A stretch of 64,000 nucleotides of DNA, taken from contig NZ_CP053346.1 of NCBI RefSeq assembly GCF_013113735.1, positions 2,556,001-2,620,000 on the forward strand. Reading direction: 5' to 3'. The notes under the pieces were generated by a model. That model ran no database searches, was not told where the DNA came from, and saw only the letters and a list, made by a program, of their open reading frames with translations. How positions within the stretch are numbered: position 1 is the first letter of the stretch; every line of letters begins with the position of its first letter. Shown piece by piece: positions 54,533 to 63,116 of this stretch. Position numbers and translations under genes: made by a program. The stretch comes from Sphingomonas sp. AP4-R1 (lineage in GTDB: Bacteria > Pseudomonadota > Alphaproteobacteria > Sphingomonadales > Sphingomonadaceae).

Positions 54533-55957
54533 CTATTGATTGCGGGCAGCGGCGCCGGCAGCGTCGCGGGCATCGCGATCACGCTCGCGAAGCAGCCCCG
54601 CATAATTGGTGGAGAGGTTGGCTTGGTTGAGGGCGGCCATGTAGCTCTGACGCATCTGCGCGCGCTGGCGCAGCACCTCGTCCCTCAGGTCCCGTAGCTG
54701 CTCGATTCCCTTCGTTAGAATGCGGGTCTGGCAGACATTGGCGTTGTTGCCGTCCGCCGAGCCCGCGACCGTCGCCCCGCGTTCCGCATTCGTCACGGTG
54801 AAGTCGATCGTGCGGGTCAGGTCATTGAGCATCTGGTAGGCGAGGGTGAGCGCGACCAGTTCATCCGTGTCGCCGATGACGGACTCGACCACGCCCTGGC
54901 GCACGCCCCATTCGAGCATGCGATAGACGGGAAGCGTGCGGACGTTGGCCACGAACTGCCGCTCTTCGGCCGATAGTGCAGCACGCGTGCGGATCTTGGT
55001 AGCAATCGACTGCATGCGTTCGCGCGCGAGAACAAGCGCGCCCCGTCCGCTGCCGTCCTGGGCGCAATCAGCGCTTGTCGGCGGAAAATTGAGCGTGCGG
55101 CGCTGGACGCGCCCGGTCAGGAAGTCCTGCGCGCTCTCCGTGTCCTGCGCGGGGCATTGGGGTATAGCCGTAAAGAGTGGGACCCGGTCACCATCATCCC
55201 AGCGCATATACACGTCACCAACCCGCGCACGCATCACGCTCGCCCAGTCGCCCGCGCCGACCCGCGACGCAGCATGCGAAAGCAGCGAACCGGTCCGGAA
55301 GATGTCGGTAACTTCGGCCGGGCAGTTCGCGAGCGCGTCCTTGAGATCCTCGGTGGGATTGTTGTTGTTGGCCTCGATCTTCTCCCGGCTCTGCTGATAG
55401 CTCTTGGCGAACCCTTGCTTGACCGAGCGATACCCGGTCATCTCCTCGATTATGCCCGACATATTGTCGTCGCCCTTCGCGATCTGGACCATGCGGTTGG
55501 CGAGACGGCAGTCGTTCACTTGAATCGAATTGAGGAAGTTGGTGGCCGCCTCCATCTTACTGATTATATTGCCCATCTTTTCGTCCAGGGTTTCCAGCAG
55601 ATACTGAAACGCAACGGCCGGTGCTGCCTGAAGAATGCTCTCCAGCTTCTGCACGAGATAGTCGGGATCAAGGAACGACATGCCGCCCAGAAACATGTCG
55701 ATGCCGCCGCAGCCGGCGCGGACCTTGGGCAGGCTCACCGACATGAGATAATCGTTATGGACATCGACGCGGCCAGACATGCCGCCAGCGGTCACATAGC
55801 CGCGCGTCTGATCCTCGAAGCTGCCGGGCGATGAATAGGTGACATTGTCGAACCAACTCTCCGCCCAGCTCTGCGCGTGCGCGGGGGCTCCGAACGAGAA
55901 CGCGGCGAGGACAAGAACGATCAACGCGCGGATGGTGGCGCGGCGGCAAGCGAACAT
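54533..55957 (-). CDS. traH: F-type conjugative transfer protein TraH
   Basis: A 474-residue periplasmic protein with a signal peptide (AAFSFGAPAHAQ). It matches TraH in length and in features such as an early CGGIDMFLGGMSFLDPDYLV segment, paired cysteines, a mid-protein coiled coil, and MLEWGVRQGVVESVIGDTDE. TraH is needed for pilus assembly and mating-pair stabilisation, with TraF and TraG. Flanked by the thioredoxin-like gene and traG on the same strand. Confidence 0.92.
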   Translation of the reverse strand: MFACRRATIRALIVLVLAAFSFGAPAHAQSWAESWFDNVTYSSPGSFEDQTRGYVTAGGMSGRVDVHNDYLMSVSLPKVRAGCGGIDMFLGGMSFLDPDYLVQKLESILQAAPAVAFQYLLETLDEKMGNIISKMEAATNFLNSIQVNDCRLANRMVQIAKGDDNMSGIIEEMTGYRSVKQGFAKSYQQSREKIEANNNNPTEDLKDALANCPAEVTDIFRTGSLLSHAASRVGAGDWASVMRARVGDVYMRWDDGDRVPLFTAIPQCPAQDTESAQDFLTGRVQRRTLNFPPTSADCAQDGSGRGALVLARERMQSIATKIRTRAALSAEERQFVANVRTLPVYRMLEWGVRQGVVESVIGDTDELVALTLAYQMLNDLTRTIDFTVTNAERGATVAGSADGNNANVCQTRILTKGIEQLRDLRDEVLRQRAQMRQSYMAALNQANLSTNYAGLLRERDRDARDAAGAAARNQ

Positions 55958-56010
55958 GGCGGGCTCCGGACGATGGGGAATGAAGATGAAAGGACTGAGG
56001 CCGCCATTGC

Positions 56011-56589
56011 TCAGTGCCTTCCCGGTCGGGTCACCGGCAGCCCCACGATGCCGGTGAATTTGGACATGGCCCTGACGCCGACCGCGGGCCTCACCCCCGT
56101 CAGCATCTTCGCGGCAAGATAGAGATTGCGGGCCAGATTGGGTGAATGGTCGGTGCCGATCGCCACCGGCACGACGCGTACATCATCCGCCAAAGGCCTC
56201 ACCCAGGCGACGGGATGTCCGACCCAGGGCAGTCCAAGACGCCCCGAACGGATCATCGCTTCCTGGCTGCCGATCGTGCGGACCTGCCAGCCATAACGCG
56301 CGCCCAGCGCCGTCAGCTTCGTCCAGAGATCGCCGCACGGCACGCAGCCAGGTGTTGTCGTCATCTCAATGACGAACGCGGCGCCATGTCCGCGCAGCGT
56401 GCTCGTGAAATCGTCGGGAAAGTCACGGGTGACGGGAACCCGCGAGAGCCAAACCTGCATCGACTTCGCGTCGCCAACAGGGTGGATTGCGGCGCGCATC
56501 GCGTCGTCGCGGCTCACTGCCTGCGCCGCAGCCGAACCCATGCCGATGACGAGACCGGGGATGCCGAGAAGGATGAGCCCGCGTATCAC
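56011..56589 (-). CDS. Periplasmic thioredoxin-like protein, TrbB-like
   Basis: A 192-residue exported protein: hydrophobic signal (GLILLGIPGLVIGMGSAAAQA), then a thioredoxin-type CxxC at residues 82-85 (TPGCVPCGDLW). In F, TrbB is a disulfide isomerase encoded between traF and traH, the same order as here, so I call it TrbB-like; the low similarity means this rests on position and motif. GTG 56589 overlaps the traF stop (GTGA). An upstream extension of the frame to 56952 is only a shadow of traF. Confidence 0.72.
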   Translation of the reverse strand: MIRGLILLGIPGLVIGMGSAAAQAVSRDDAMRAAIHPVGDAKSMQVWLSRVPVTRDFPDDFTSTLRGHGAAFVIEMTTTPGCVPCGDLWTKLTALGARYGWQVRTIGSQEAMIRSGRLGLPWVGHPVAWVRPLADDVRVVPVAIGTDHSPNLARNLYLAAKMLTGVRPAVGVRAMSKFTGIVGLPVTRPGRH

Positions 56590-57506
56590 GGCCTCGGTTC
56601 GCCCGATGCCTCGACGAGATCGCCGCCCAGAGCCCTTGGGTCGCTCGCCGAAACTGGGCCGTTGCCCAAAGCGTCGAAGAAGCCCGCGTCCTCGCCCGGA
56701 CCGGTCATGAATTGCTCCGGGCGGATGTCGCCGCGCAGGAGGCGTACCGCCTGATAGGCCATCTGCGCCAGGTTGGGATAAGCCTCCACGCCCGAGGCGA
56801 TGATCATGCGCTGCTGACTCCCTCGGCGGATGATCATCGTCGTCGGCGTGATCTCGACCCCAAACCGCTCTCTGACGTCGGGCCGCTTGTCGATGTCCAT
56901 GAGCGTGACCTGCCAGCCCATCTCCTCCTGGAAGCGCTGGATGATCGGCCACTGGACACGGCAGTAACCACAGGTCGAACGTGAGAACATGACGAGCGCG
57001 AACTCGCCGGCATGGGCTCGCAGGTAAGACCGCCGGATGGCATCCTTCTGCGCCGAGAGCTCGGATCGGGCATCGCCGACCATCGGGTTGGCCGATTTCG
57101 AGTTGAGCTCGGGATATTGGAGCATCGCGATCTGGGTAATGCCGGCGAACGCGCGCGCCTTGCGCCGCGCAAAATCCTGCAGCCGCCAGAAATCGGCAAC
57201 GGCATCGACCGTCAGGACGGTCGCGGCGTAATCGCGCTGCTCCTCGATGAGCTTGCGGATCTTCGGCGGAGTCCAGGTCGCGAGTTCTGCCATGGGCGGA
57301 ATGAAGGGCTTTACCGCCGCGTCCTTCTCGTCCGGCTTTTCACCGGAGACAGGCGGGGCCTGATACCACCAATAGCCCTGCTTGGAGGCCACTGCAGCCG
57401 AGGGCACACCTTGAGCGCTGGCTGATTGGGATACGACGAGAAGGCCCGTAAGGCCCATGCCGACGACGGAAAGTCGATGACGCCGGAACCGCACTTGTAT
57501 TGACAT
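56586..57506 (-). CDS. traF: F-type conjugative transfer protein TraF
   Basis: A 306-residue periplasmic protein of the TraF mating-pair family. Signal peptide at residues 10-32 (LLVVSQSASAQ), the family features QGYWWYQ and PPKIRKLIEEQRDYAA, and a thioredoxin-like CxxC at 179-182 (STCGYCRVQW). The frame extends far upstream to 58481 but only as a shadow of the toxin-antitoxin genes. ATG 57506 sits inside an operator-like dyad shared with the divergent tacA gene. It leads a traF-trbB-traH-traG unit. Confidence 0.9.
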   Translation of the reverse strand: MSIQVRFRRHRLSVVGMGLTGLLVVSQSASAQGVPSAAVASKQGYWWYQAPPVSGEKPDEKDAAVKPFIPPMAELATWTPPKIRKLIEEQRDYAATVLTVDAVADFWRLQDFARRKARAFAGITQIAMLQYPELNSKSANPMVGDARSELSAQKDAIRRSYLRAHAGEFALVMFSRSTCGYCRVQWPIIQRFQEEMGWQVTLMDIDKRPDVRERFGVEITPTTMIIRRGSQQRMIIASGVEAYPNLAQMAYQAVRLLRGDIRPEQFMTGPGEDAGFFDALGNGPVSASDPRALGGDLVEASGEPRP

Positions 57507-57535
57507 TGTCGTGGCAAATTGCCAGATGTCGACAA
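57500..57535 (+). promoter_or_regulatory. -35 box and nested palindromes between traF and tacA
   Basis: A consensus TTGACA at 57500-57505 is followed at once by an outer inverted repeat TTGTCG/CGACAA (57506-57511 and 57530-57535) around a near-perfect palindrome TGGCAAATTGCCA (57512-57524). The dyad would cover the -10 region of a tacA promoter and also the traF start codon. DUF1778 antitoxins are DNA-binding repressors of their own operon, so this is the likely TacA operator. The -10 hexamer itself is weak. Confidence 0.6.
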
Positions 57536-57548
57536 GGAGTTTAGCGAA

Positions 57549-57851
57549 ATGGCACAGCACGCCCCTTCCGATCGCAGCGCCTCTGCGCGTAAGAACGATG
57601 TCATCCAGATCAGGGCCGCGGCCGAGCTTAAGGCGATGCTCAGTCGCGCGGCCTCTCTGCGCGGCCAGAAGCTGTCCGAGTTCATGCTTGCGAGCGCGCG
57701 GCGGGAAGCCGAGGCCGCGATCCTCGATCAACGCACCTTCTTCCTGGATGCCGAGAGCCATGAGCAGTTCCTCAGCCTTCTCGATGCACCGCCCATGCCG
57801 TCGCCGCAGCTTGCGAAGCTGATGAAGCGCGAACCAATCTGGAATCGCTGA
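57549..57851 (+). CDS. tacA: TacA-type (DUF1778) antitoxin
   Basis: A 100-residue protein with a ribbon-helix-helix N-terminus (VIQIRAAAELKAMLSRAASL) and a C-terminal toxin-binding part (QFLSLLDAPPMPSPQLAKLM). ATG 57549 has AAGGAG nine bases upstream; an earlier ATG at 57519 overlaps the operator-like dyad. It precedes the acetyltransferase gene by 21 bases, the TacAT layout. Confidence 0.85.
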   Translation: MAQHAPSDRSASARKNDVIQIRAAAELKAMLSRAASLRGQKLSEFMLASARREAEAAILDQRTFFLDAESHEQFLSLLDAPPMPSPQLAKLMKREPIWNR

Positions 57852-57872
57852 TCGGACCCGTCGCCTGTTTCC

Positions 57873-58388
57873 ATGTCCAAGCGCCGTGTCACACCACCCG
57901 AAAGACTGAACGCCGACCATGAGGTCGCCACGTTCGCCAACGGTCGGCATGCTTCGCTCGACCAATGGCTCCGCGAGCGCGCGATTGGCAGCGAAGGCTC
58001 CTCCGCACGCACCTATGTGGTCTGCAATGCCGACCGTCCCCGACAGGTGGCGGGCTATTACACGATTACTACTGCCATGGAGGAGCGGGCCGCGCTGCCC
58101 ACGGCCAAGCTGCGCAAAGGCATGCCGGACAAGGTGCCTTTGCTTCTCATCGCCAGGATGGCCGTGGATACCGGTTTCCAAGGGCTTGGCCTTGGCACCG
58201 ATCTGCTCGCCGACGCACTCCGCCGCTGTGCCGCCGCCTCCGAGATCGCCGGCGTTCGCGCCATTATCGTGCATGCCATCGACGAGCACGCCGTTGGCTT
58301 CTACACGCGGCATGGTTTCGTCGCTTCGCCGCTGGGCGAGCGCGTTTTGCTGATGCCGATCGAAGTTGTCCGGGCCTTGCAGGGCTGA
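57873..58388 (+). CDS. tacT: TacT-type GNAT acetyltransferase toxin
   Basis: A 171-residue GNAT-fold protein: GYYTITTAM, the acetyl-CoA loop LGLGTDLLADALRRC near residue 110, and AIDEHAVGFYTRHGF near 145, the TacT/AtaT type that acetylates charged tRNA amino groups in the family. Its antitoxin is upstream. It converges with the peptidase gene of the tra operon; the terminator between them fits this. Confidence 0.85.
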   Translation: MSKRRVTPPERLNADHEVATFANGRHASLDQWLRERAIGSEGSSARTYVVCNADRPRQVAGYYTITTAMEERAALPTAKLRKGMPDKVPLLLIARMAVDTGFQGLGLGTDLLADALRRCAAASEIAGVRAIIVHAIDEHAVGFYTRHGFVASPLGERVLLMPIEVVRALQG

Positions 58389-58403
58389 CCGCAAGCACCA
58401 TTG

Positions 58404-58436
58404 CAAAACGAAAAGCGGTGCCTCCTGAGGCTCCGC
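58404..58436 (-). terminator. Rho-independent terminator for the upstream tra unit
   Basis: Read on the minus strand, a GC-rich hairpin (58436 to 58415, GCGGAGCCT and AGGCACCGC with one mismatch) is followed by TTTTCGTTTT (58414-58404). It lies 42 bases after the stop of the peptidase gene and before the toxin-antitoxin block, so transcription from traU through the peptidase should end here. Confidence 0.7.
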
Positions 58437-58477
58437 GGAACGAAACGTCCCCCGGAACTCCCGTTGATCACGCGCCC

Positions 58478-59083
58478 TCACAGGATGCGCTCCATGCGGG
58501 TGAGAGTTGCGATCGGCAGCAGCCCGAAATAGCGGCTATCAAATCCGCGTACGTGCGGCGAACCGACATAGGCCATGCCGGCCGGGATGATGCCACTCCA
58601 CCTCATATGGTCGAGTTTCATCCCGTTATGAGCTTGCGGAACGCTGACACCCAGAAGCTCCCCGTTGCAATAATAATGACCGTCCCTGCTGTTGCGGACG
58701 AGGGGCGACGGCGTCTCGAACATCGTCAGTCGGTCGCCCGGCATGCAGAGCGCGTGCTTGGTGACGGAAACCGGGTTTGGCCCGGCGATCGGGTGACGAA
58801 GCATGAACATGACATAGTCCCCGCGCGCGATCGGTCCCGGACTCCTGCGCACCGCGAAGGCATCGATCGAGGGGGTCATAACCAGAGTCACCTGCGGGAC
58901 GACGAGCGCTGCAAACAATGCCACCGGCAGGACGACGAGCATGGCGCGCCAAAGCCGGTCGGGCCGCGCCGGCTGATCCGGTCCGGGTGCGCCAAGCGCC
59001 ATCGCGGCCTTGCGCGGCAAGTGGCGAAGACGCGGCCAGAGGCCGGCGATCGCTCTAGCGAGCGCCCAGAAGAGCCTGAACAT
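58478..59083 (-). CDS. TraF-type signal peptidase (S26 family) of the conjugation system
   Basis: A 201-residue membrane-anchored peptidase of the conjugal TraF/LepB group. One helix lies at residues 45-70 (VVLPVALFAALVVPQV). S26 motifs follow: candidate catalytic serine in MTPSIDAFAV, GDYVMF, the lysine in VSVTKHALCMPGD, and the closing GFDSRYFG box. It probably processes the pilin or another exported tra protein. ATG 59083 has GGAGG eight bases upstream; the start overlaps the trbC end by 29 bases. Confidence 0.85.
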   Translation of the reverse strand: MFRLFWALARAIAGLWPRLRHLPRKAAMALGAPGPDQPARPDRLWRAMLVVLPVALFAALVVPQVTLVMTPSIDAFAVRRSPGPIARGDYVMFMLRHPIAGPNPVSVTKHALCMPGDRLTMFETPSPLVRNSRDGHYYCNGELLGVSVPQAHNGMKLDHMRWSGIIPAGMAYVGSPHVRGFDSRYFGLLPIATLTRMERIL

Positions 59084-59912
59084 GATTTGCCTCCTCCTTT
59101 CCGCCGAGCCGGGCATATTCTTCGAGCATTCCGGAAAGCGCGCTGTCGCCGAAGACGACATGGGCCGCGCGCGGGCTTTCATCATCACGCTCGCAATAGG
59201 CCTGGGTTGGATCGCCCGGGATCATTGCAAGCGCGGGAACCCGGGCGATTCCATGCTGGCGGAAGACGATCGGGTCGACGATGAGCTGAACGTCGCGCAT
59301 GACGCAGTTCGGCCCTTCGCAGCCGGGGTCGAGCCTGAGGATTTGCGCCGTCAGTTTCGCCATCGGACCCATCTTCCGCAGACCCCCGGGCACCCCGCGA
59401 AACGCCATGACGCCGCGCACCTTTTCGAGCTGGACAGCATAGTTGCGCAGCGTCGAGATCGGCATGGACGACGACACGAACAGCACTGGCACCCAACCCT
59501 TGGCAGTTGCCGCCGGGTTTGCCTTGGCAAGCGCCTGCTCTTCGGCAGGCTCAAGCCCCAGAGCTTGGCGCAGCGCCTTGGCTTGCCGCTCGCGCTCAGC
59601 CGCGAGACTTGCCTCGCCGCGCGCCTGTGCAGCCCGAGCGCGCGCTTCCATGTCCGGCGCCGGGGCCCGCTTGTGCAGACCTTCGAACGCGCGTCGGCGG
59701 TCGGCGGCGTTGTCGGTGCGCGGAAGCCGGGGATCCGGCTGATGCGCTGCATCCTCCTTGCCGCGCGAGACTGCGTTTTCCAGCCGGTCCAAGCTCGCCT
59801 GGCCCTGATCCGCGGCGGACTGCCGCGCGCTATCCTGTGCAAGCGCGGCGGTCGCAGCGCCCAGAAGCGCGAGAAGGGTGGCGCTATGGATTGACTGCTT
59901 TGAGATACGCAT
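59055..59912 (-). CDS. trbC: F-type conjugative pilus assembly protein TrbC
   Basis: A 285-residue periplasmic protein. Signal peptide (HSATLLALLGAATAALAQ), a long alanine- and arginine-rich helical region (residues 40-115), then the TrbC thioredoxin-like domain (WVPVLFVSSSMPISTLRNYA, GVMAFRGVPGG and VPALAMIPGD). TrbC works with TraW in F pilus assembly. ATG 59912 overlaps the end of the traN second gene by 29 bases. Confidence 0.9.
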   Translation of the reverse strand: MRISKQSIHSATLLALLGAATAALAQDSARQSAADQGQASLDRLENAVSRGKEDAAHQPDPRLPRTDNAADRRRAFEGLHKRAPAPDMEARARAAQARGEASLAAERERQAKALRQALGLEPAEEQALAKANPAATAKGWVPVLFVSSSMPISTLRNYAVQLEKVRGVMAFRGVPGGLRKMGPMAKLTAQILRLDPGCEGPNCVMRDVQLIVDPIVFRQHGIARVPALAMIPGDPTQAYCERDDESPRAAHVVFGDSALSGMLEEYARLGGKEEANHVQALLGAR

Positions 59913-61008
59913 CGATGCGCTCCCCCATGTCGATTTGGATGTCGGACTGAGCGCGGGCTTCGATGTCCGCATAATATTCGGAGAGATCCATCTTGCTGAA
60001 ATCCAGCGCCTGGAATTCCTCAGGTGTGAAACCCCGGCACATCGGCTTCTTGGCCGTACCCCAGAGATTGCCGTTGAAGGCCTTGAGCTGGGGACGGCCC
60101 TGCTCCTGGATGATGCGGCCGAGCTTGGTGTTGAAGCAGCAATTGCCGCGCGCTTTCTGCAGGCAGACGCCCAGGAAGCTCGATGTGCAGTAGCTTCCGA
60201 TCTCATGGCACATGCCCGACGAGCGAAGCATCGCCGTCTCCATGTCCTGCTGGTCGCAGCCGGAGAACAGGAAATCGATCATGAAGTTGATCGCGAGGCT
60301 GACCGCCAGCGAGGTCGGGTCGAGGCCGACGATCAAGGCGTTCGCGCCGGCGCTCGCGGCCTGGCTGGCGGTCGCGCCCGCCTTGAAGGCGACATAGGCC
60401 GCCTTCATGCCGGTAAATACGCCCTTGGCGACCGCGATCTTGGTGCCGATCGACGAGATGGACGAGCCCATCCCGTCCTTGACGATCTTTCCTTTATCCT
60501 TGCAGCAATTCGCGAAAGTCGTCGAAAGCCCGGCGGGCCGGCACCGCACCCCGCGGCCCGAGAATATCTCGATGTTCCCGAGGCAATTGCCGTCGGCATC
60601 GATGCCGCCGTCCGGTGCGGTTCCTGGATCGTCCATCGGCGGCTCATCCACGATCGGATTGCTCGCGAGATCCGCACATTGATTGGGCGAACATGCCGGC
60701 GCGCCACCGTCGGTCTTCACGAGGCAGGCATATTGCGGGCCGACCGGGCAGCTATACTGGCCCATGGCATCAGCCACGCAGTCGACCTCCTGGATCGGGC
60801 AGAGCCAGGCACCGCTGGTCGTGGAACGGCAGCTCGCCTGCTCGCCTTCATCGGCGGCGTCTCCATTGTTGTTGAGATCGGCAGCGCAGAACTGCTGGGC
60901 GCTGGCGGCAGTGGGACAGGCAAGAGCGAAACCCACGCCGAGCGCCAGCGCGAGCGCGGCGCCACGCGGGTCGAGATACCAATATCTCGTTGCCGGGAGG
61001 CCCGTCAT
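59884..61008 (-). CDS. traN: TraN, C-terminal-type mating-pair stabilisation protein
   Basis: A 374-residue cysteine-rich exported protein: signal peptide (ALALGVGFALACPTAASAQ), an N-terminal region with many cysteines, and the conserved TraN end, seen as CCKDKGKIVKDG, IGSYCTSSFLGVCLQKARG, NCCFNTKLGRIIQEQGRPQL and CRGFTPEEFQALDFSKMDLS. In F these features form the C-terminal part of one 600-residue TraN. ATG 61008 overlaps the stop of the upstream traN-type gene (ATGA), so the two are translated together. Confidence 0.85.
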   Translation of the reverse strand: MTGLPATRYWYLDPRGAALALALGVGFALACPTAASAQQFCAADLNNNGDAADEGEQASCRSTTSGAWLCPIQEVDCVADAMGQYSCPVGPQYACLVKTDGGAPACSPNQCADLASNPIVDEPPMDDPGTAPDGGIDADGNCLGNIEIFSGRGVRCRPAGLSTTFANCCKDKGKIVKDGMGSSISSIGTKIAVAKGVFTGMKAAYVAFKAGATASQAASAGANALIVGLDPTSLAVSLAINFMIDFLFSGCDQQDMETAMLRSSGMCHEIGSYCTSSFLGVCLQKARGNCCFNTKLGRIIQEQGRPQLKAFNGNLWGTAKKPMCRGFTPEEFQALDFSKMDLSEYYADIEARAQSDIQIDMGERIDAYLKAVNP

Positions 61009-63116
61009 TGCACGCTCCCCGTGCAAACCAGGTCAGCGCCAGCAAGACGCACGGTTTGCATCATCACGACCGCCTCGGGAAAATCATCTAGGCACCCGCA
61101 GGCGGAGACGACTTCTTCCCCGGGGCCTGCCGGGCATTGATTGTCGGCGGTGCAGGCGTGGAAGAAGGTGTCATAGCCGGTGGGCACATTCTGTTTGGTG
61201 CCAATAACCCCATCGATTGCCGCTTCACTGTTCGCCTTGGGCGCGCGGGTCTTGCAAACCGGCTCACAAGCCGGAACCGAGCCGCGATCGGGCAGGCTGA
61301 ACGCCCGGGTCGACGTAGCGAAGCTGCCGTCGCTCTGTCGTGCGCGGTCGGCGAGCAGGGTCTCGGTCGAATGGTCGGTAATATAGGCGCCGCGGCTCGT
61401 ATCGGGCTTCGCTATGTCATCGACGGTGCAGCGATAGGTCCTGTCTTTCAGGAAGAAATCACGTGTGAGGTCGGTCGGGCAGGCGGGGCCACCCAATATC
61501 CGGGTCTGAGGCAGGGGCCGCAGGCCCGTCGCGACACCATTGATCCAGGTCTGGACGCCGTCGACCAGCTCGCTGTCCAGCTTGCATTGTGGATCGGCCG
61601 CAATCGTCCCACAGCTATCGACGACCTGCTCGAGCGTTTTGCAGCTATTGTCGACATCGACATGGATCTGCGCGAAGCCTTCGCCGCCTTCCGCGACCGC
61701 GACGCGCAGCCAGACCTCGTGATCTCCGGCGGTAAGAAATGGTTTAAGATCGAAATTTGGATAGGAATAGAACGTCCTCTTGAGTTCGCATTTGCTGGGC
61801 GGCAGCCCCATCGACGTCCAGGACGAGGGGCCCGACCCGACGAGTTGCCCATCGACCCGCACCTGCGCCCAGTCGTCCGCGAAGAACTGGGTCAGGCGGG
61901 CGTCAACGATGCGCTCGGGATCGCTGACATGCAGGGTCATGCGAAAATCGATCAGCGTGCAGCTTCCGCCGGCAAGGCTGTTGTCCGCGGGCGAGCCCAT
62001 CAGGAAATCGAACGAGCTGCCGTTTTGAACCGTCGAATAGCCGCCCGAGGTTCGGCTGATGATATCCTCCGCGCCGGGCTTCAGCACGGTCACCCTGCGT
62101 TCGATGCTGCAATGCCGATATTGAAGCGAGGTGCCGGTGCCGACGGCCGAGCCCTTGAGCGCCTGAAAGACGGCGCTGCCGCTCGATGCGGAATAGGCGT
62201 CGGGAACGATGACCGTGGGATTGGATCGATATGCCGTCTGGGGCAGGTTGGGGTTTGACGAGCAGGCGGTCGACTGGGCGCCGACATAACGGATGGCTGG
62301 CCCGTCGATGACGGCTTCCGCGACCCCATAACGTGGATCGGCGGTCGTGAGCGCGCCGATCATCCCACCGCCCAGATCGCGCAGCACCGAGGCCATATTG
62401 CCCCAAGCGAGATTGGTGCCGCAGCTGTTGTTGACGCAGTAGCAGCCGGCGAGCCTGGGCATATCGACCGATGTCAGCTTCAAGGCCTTGGCCGCATCGA
62501 CCTCCCAAAGGTAGAAGCTGCAGCCGTTCCAGCTGCCGGGCTGGCACGACACAACGCCGTTCGCGCAAATGCCCGAGACCGGCACAGGCAGGTTAGAGGT
62601 CATGTCGACCGTGCCATCGAGATCGGTGTCGCGCGCGATCGTGACCCTGCCCAGATCCCCGGTTGCCGAAGGCTGGATAAGCACCTCGAGCATCGTCGCG
62701 GTTTTCTGGCAGGCAATGTTGGGCGCGAAAGTGCGGCTGTTGTCGACAGTCGAGATCGGCTGCCCGGCAAGGCCCGGCGTCACGTAATTCTGTTGCAGCG
62801 CCTCGCTGTCGCTGGTCTTGGCGCGTGCCGCGTCTGCTGCCGAACGAGCGCGCTCCTCCATCGTCTGCGCCAAGGCAGGCGCTGTCAGAGGAATGGCCAG
62901 CGCGGTCGCGATGATGGAACAGGCGGAGAGGAGGCGCCGGTCCCACCGGGGGAGCAGTGCGGCCGCGCTGGCCGGGGGTGGAGCGACGCCGCCAGGGGGG
63001 CTTGGCGGCGCCGCTCCGGTCCCGCACGGCAGCCATCGGCCGTAGGGGCCTTGGCGAACAGACCTCCGGAATGGACGACTGTCGCGTGCGGGAACCTGGG
63101 GAAATGACCGGCTCAT
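61005..63116 (-). CDS. traN: TraN, N-terminal-type outer-membrane conjugation protein
   Basis: A 703-residue cysteine-rich protein. A signal peptide lies unusually far in, near residues 62-85 (SIIATALAIPLTAPALAQ), after a proline-rich N-terminus, so the true start may be internal. The body has over twenty cysteines and TraN-like stretches such as SNPLPVPVSG-type repeats, CQPGSWNGCSFYLW and YVGAQSTACSSNPN. It probably forms the outer-membrane mating adhesin with the following gene. It overlaps traU by four bases (ATGA at 63113-63116). Confidence 0.82.
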   Translation of the reverse strand: MSRSFPQVPARDSRPFRRSVRQGPYGRWLPCGTGAAPPSPPGGVAPPPASAAALLPRWDRRLLSACSIIATALAIPLTAPALAQTMEERARSAADAARAKTSDSEALQQNYVTPGLAGQPISTVDNSRTFAPNIACQKTATMLEVLIQPSATGDLGRVTIARDTDLDGTVDMTSNLPVPVSGICANGVVSCQPGSWNGCSFYLWEVDAAKALKLTSVDMPRLAGCYCVNNSCGTNLAWGNMASVLRDLGGGMIGALTTADPRYGVAEAVIDGPAIRYVGAQSTACSSNPNLPQTAYRSNPTVIVPDAYSASSGSAVFQALKGSAVGTGTSLQYRHCSIERRVTVLKPGAEDIISRTSGGYSTVQNGSSFDFLMGSPADNSLAGGSCTLIDFRMTLHVSDPERIVDARLTQFFADDWAQVRVDGQLVGSGPSSWTSMGLPPSKCELKRTFYSYPNFDLKPFLTAGDHEVWLRVAVAEGGEGFAQIHVDVDNSCKTLEQVVDSCGTIAADPQCKLDSELVDGVQTWINGVATGLRPLPQTRILGGPACPTDLTRDFFLKDRTYRCTVDDIAKPDTSRGAYITDHSTETLLADRARQSDGSFATSTRAFSLPDRGSVPACEPVCKTRAPKANSEAAIDGVIGTKQNVPTGYDTFFHACTADNQCPAGPGEEVVSACGCLDDFPEAVVMMQTVRLAGADLVCTGSVQ

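Noticed and set aside
57507..58481. N-terminal extension of TraF
   Set aside because: The frame runs through the antisense of the TacA/TacT genes; the signal peptide of TraF starts only near 57480.
59878..61140. 420-codon plus-strand frame opposite the traN second gene
   Set aside because: The minus strand here encodes conserved TraN cysteine motifs; the plus frame is a shadow.
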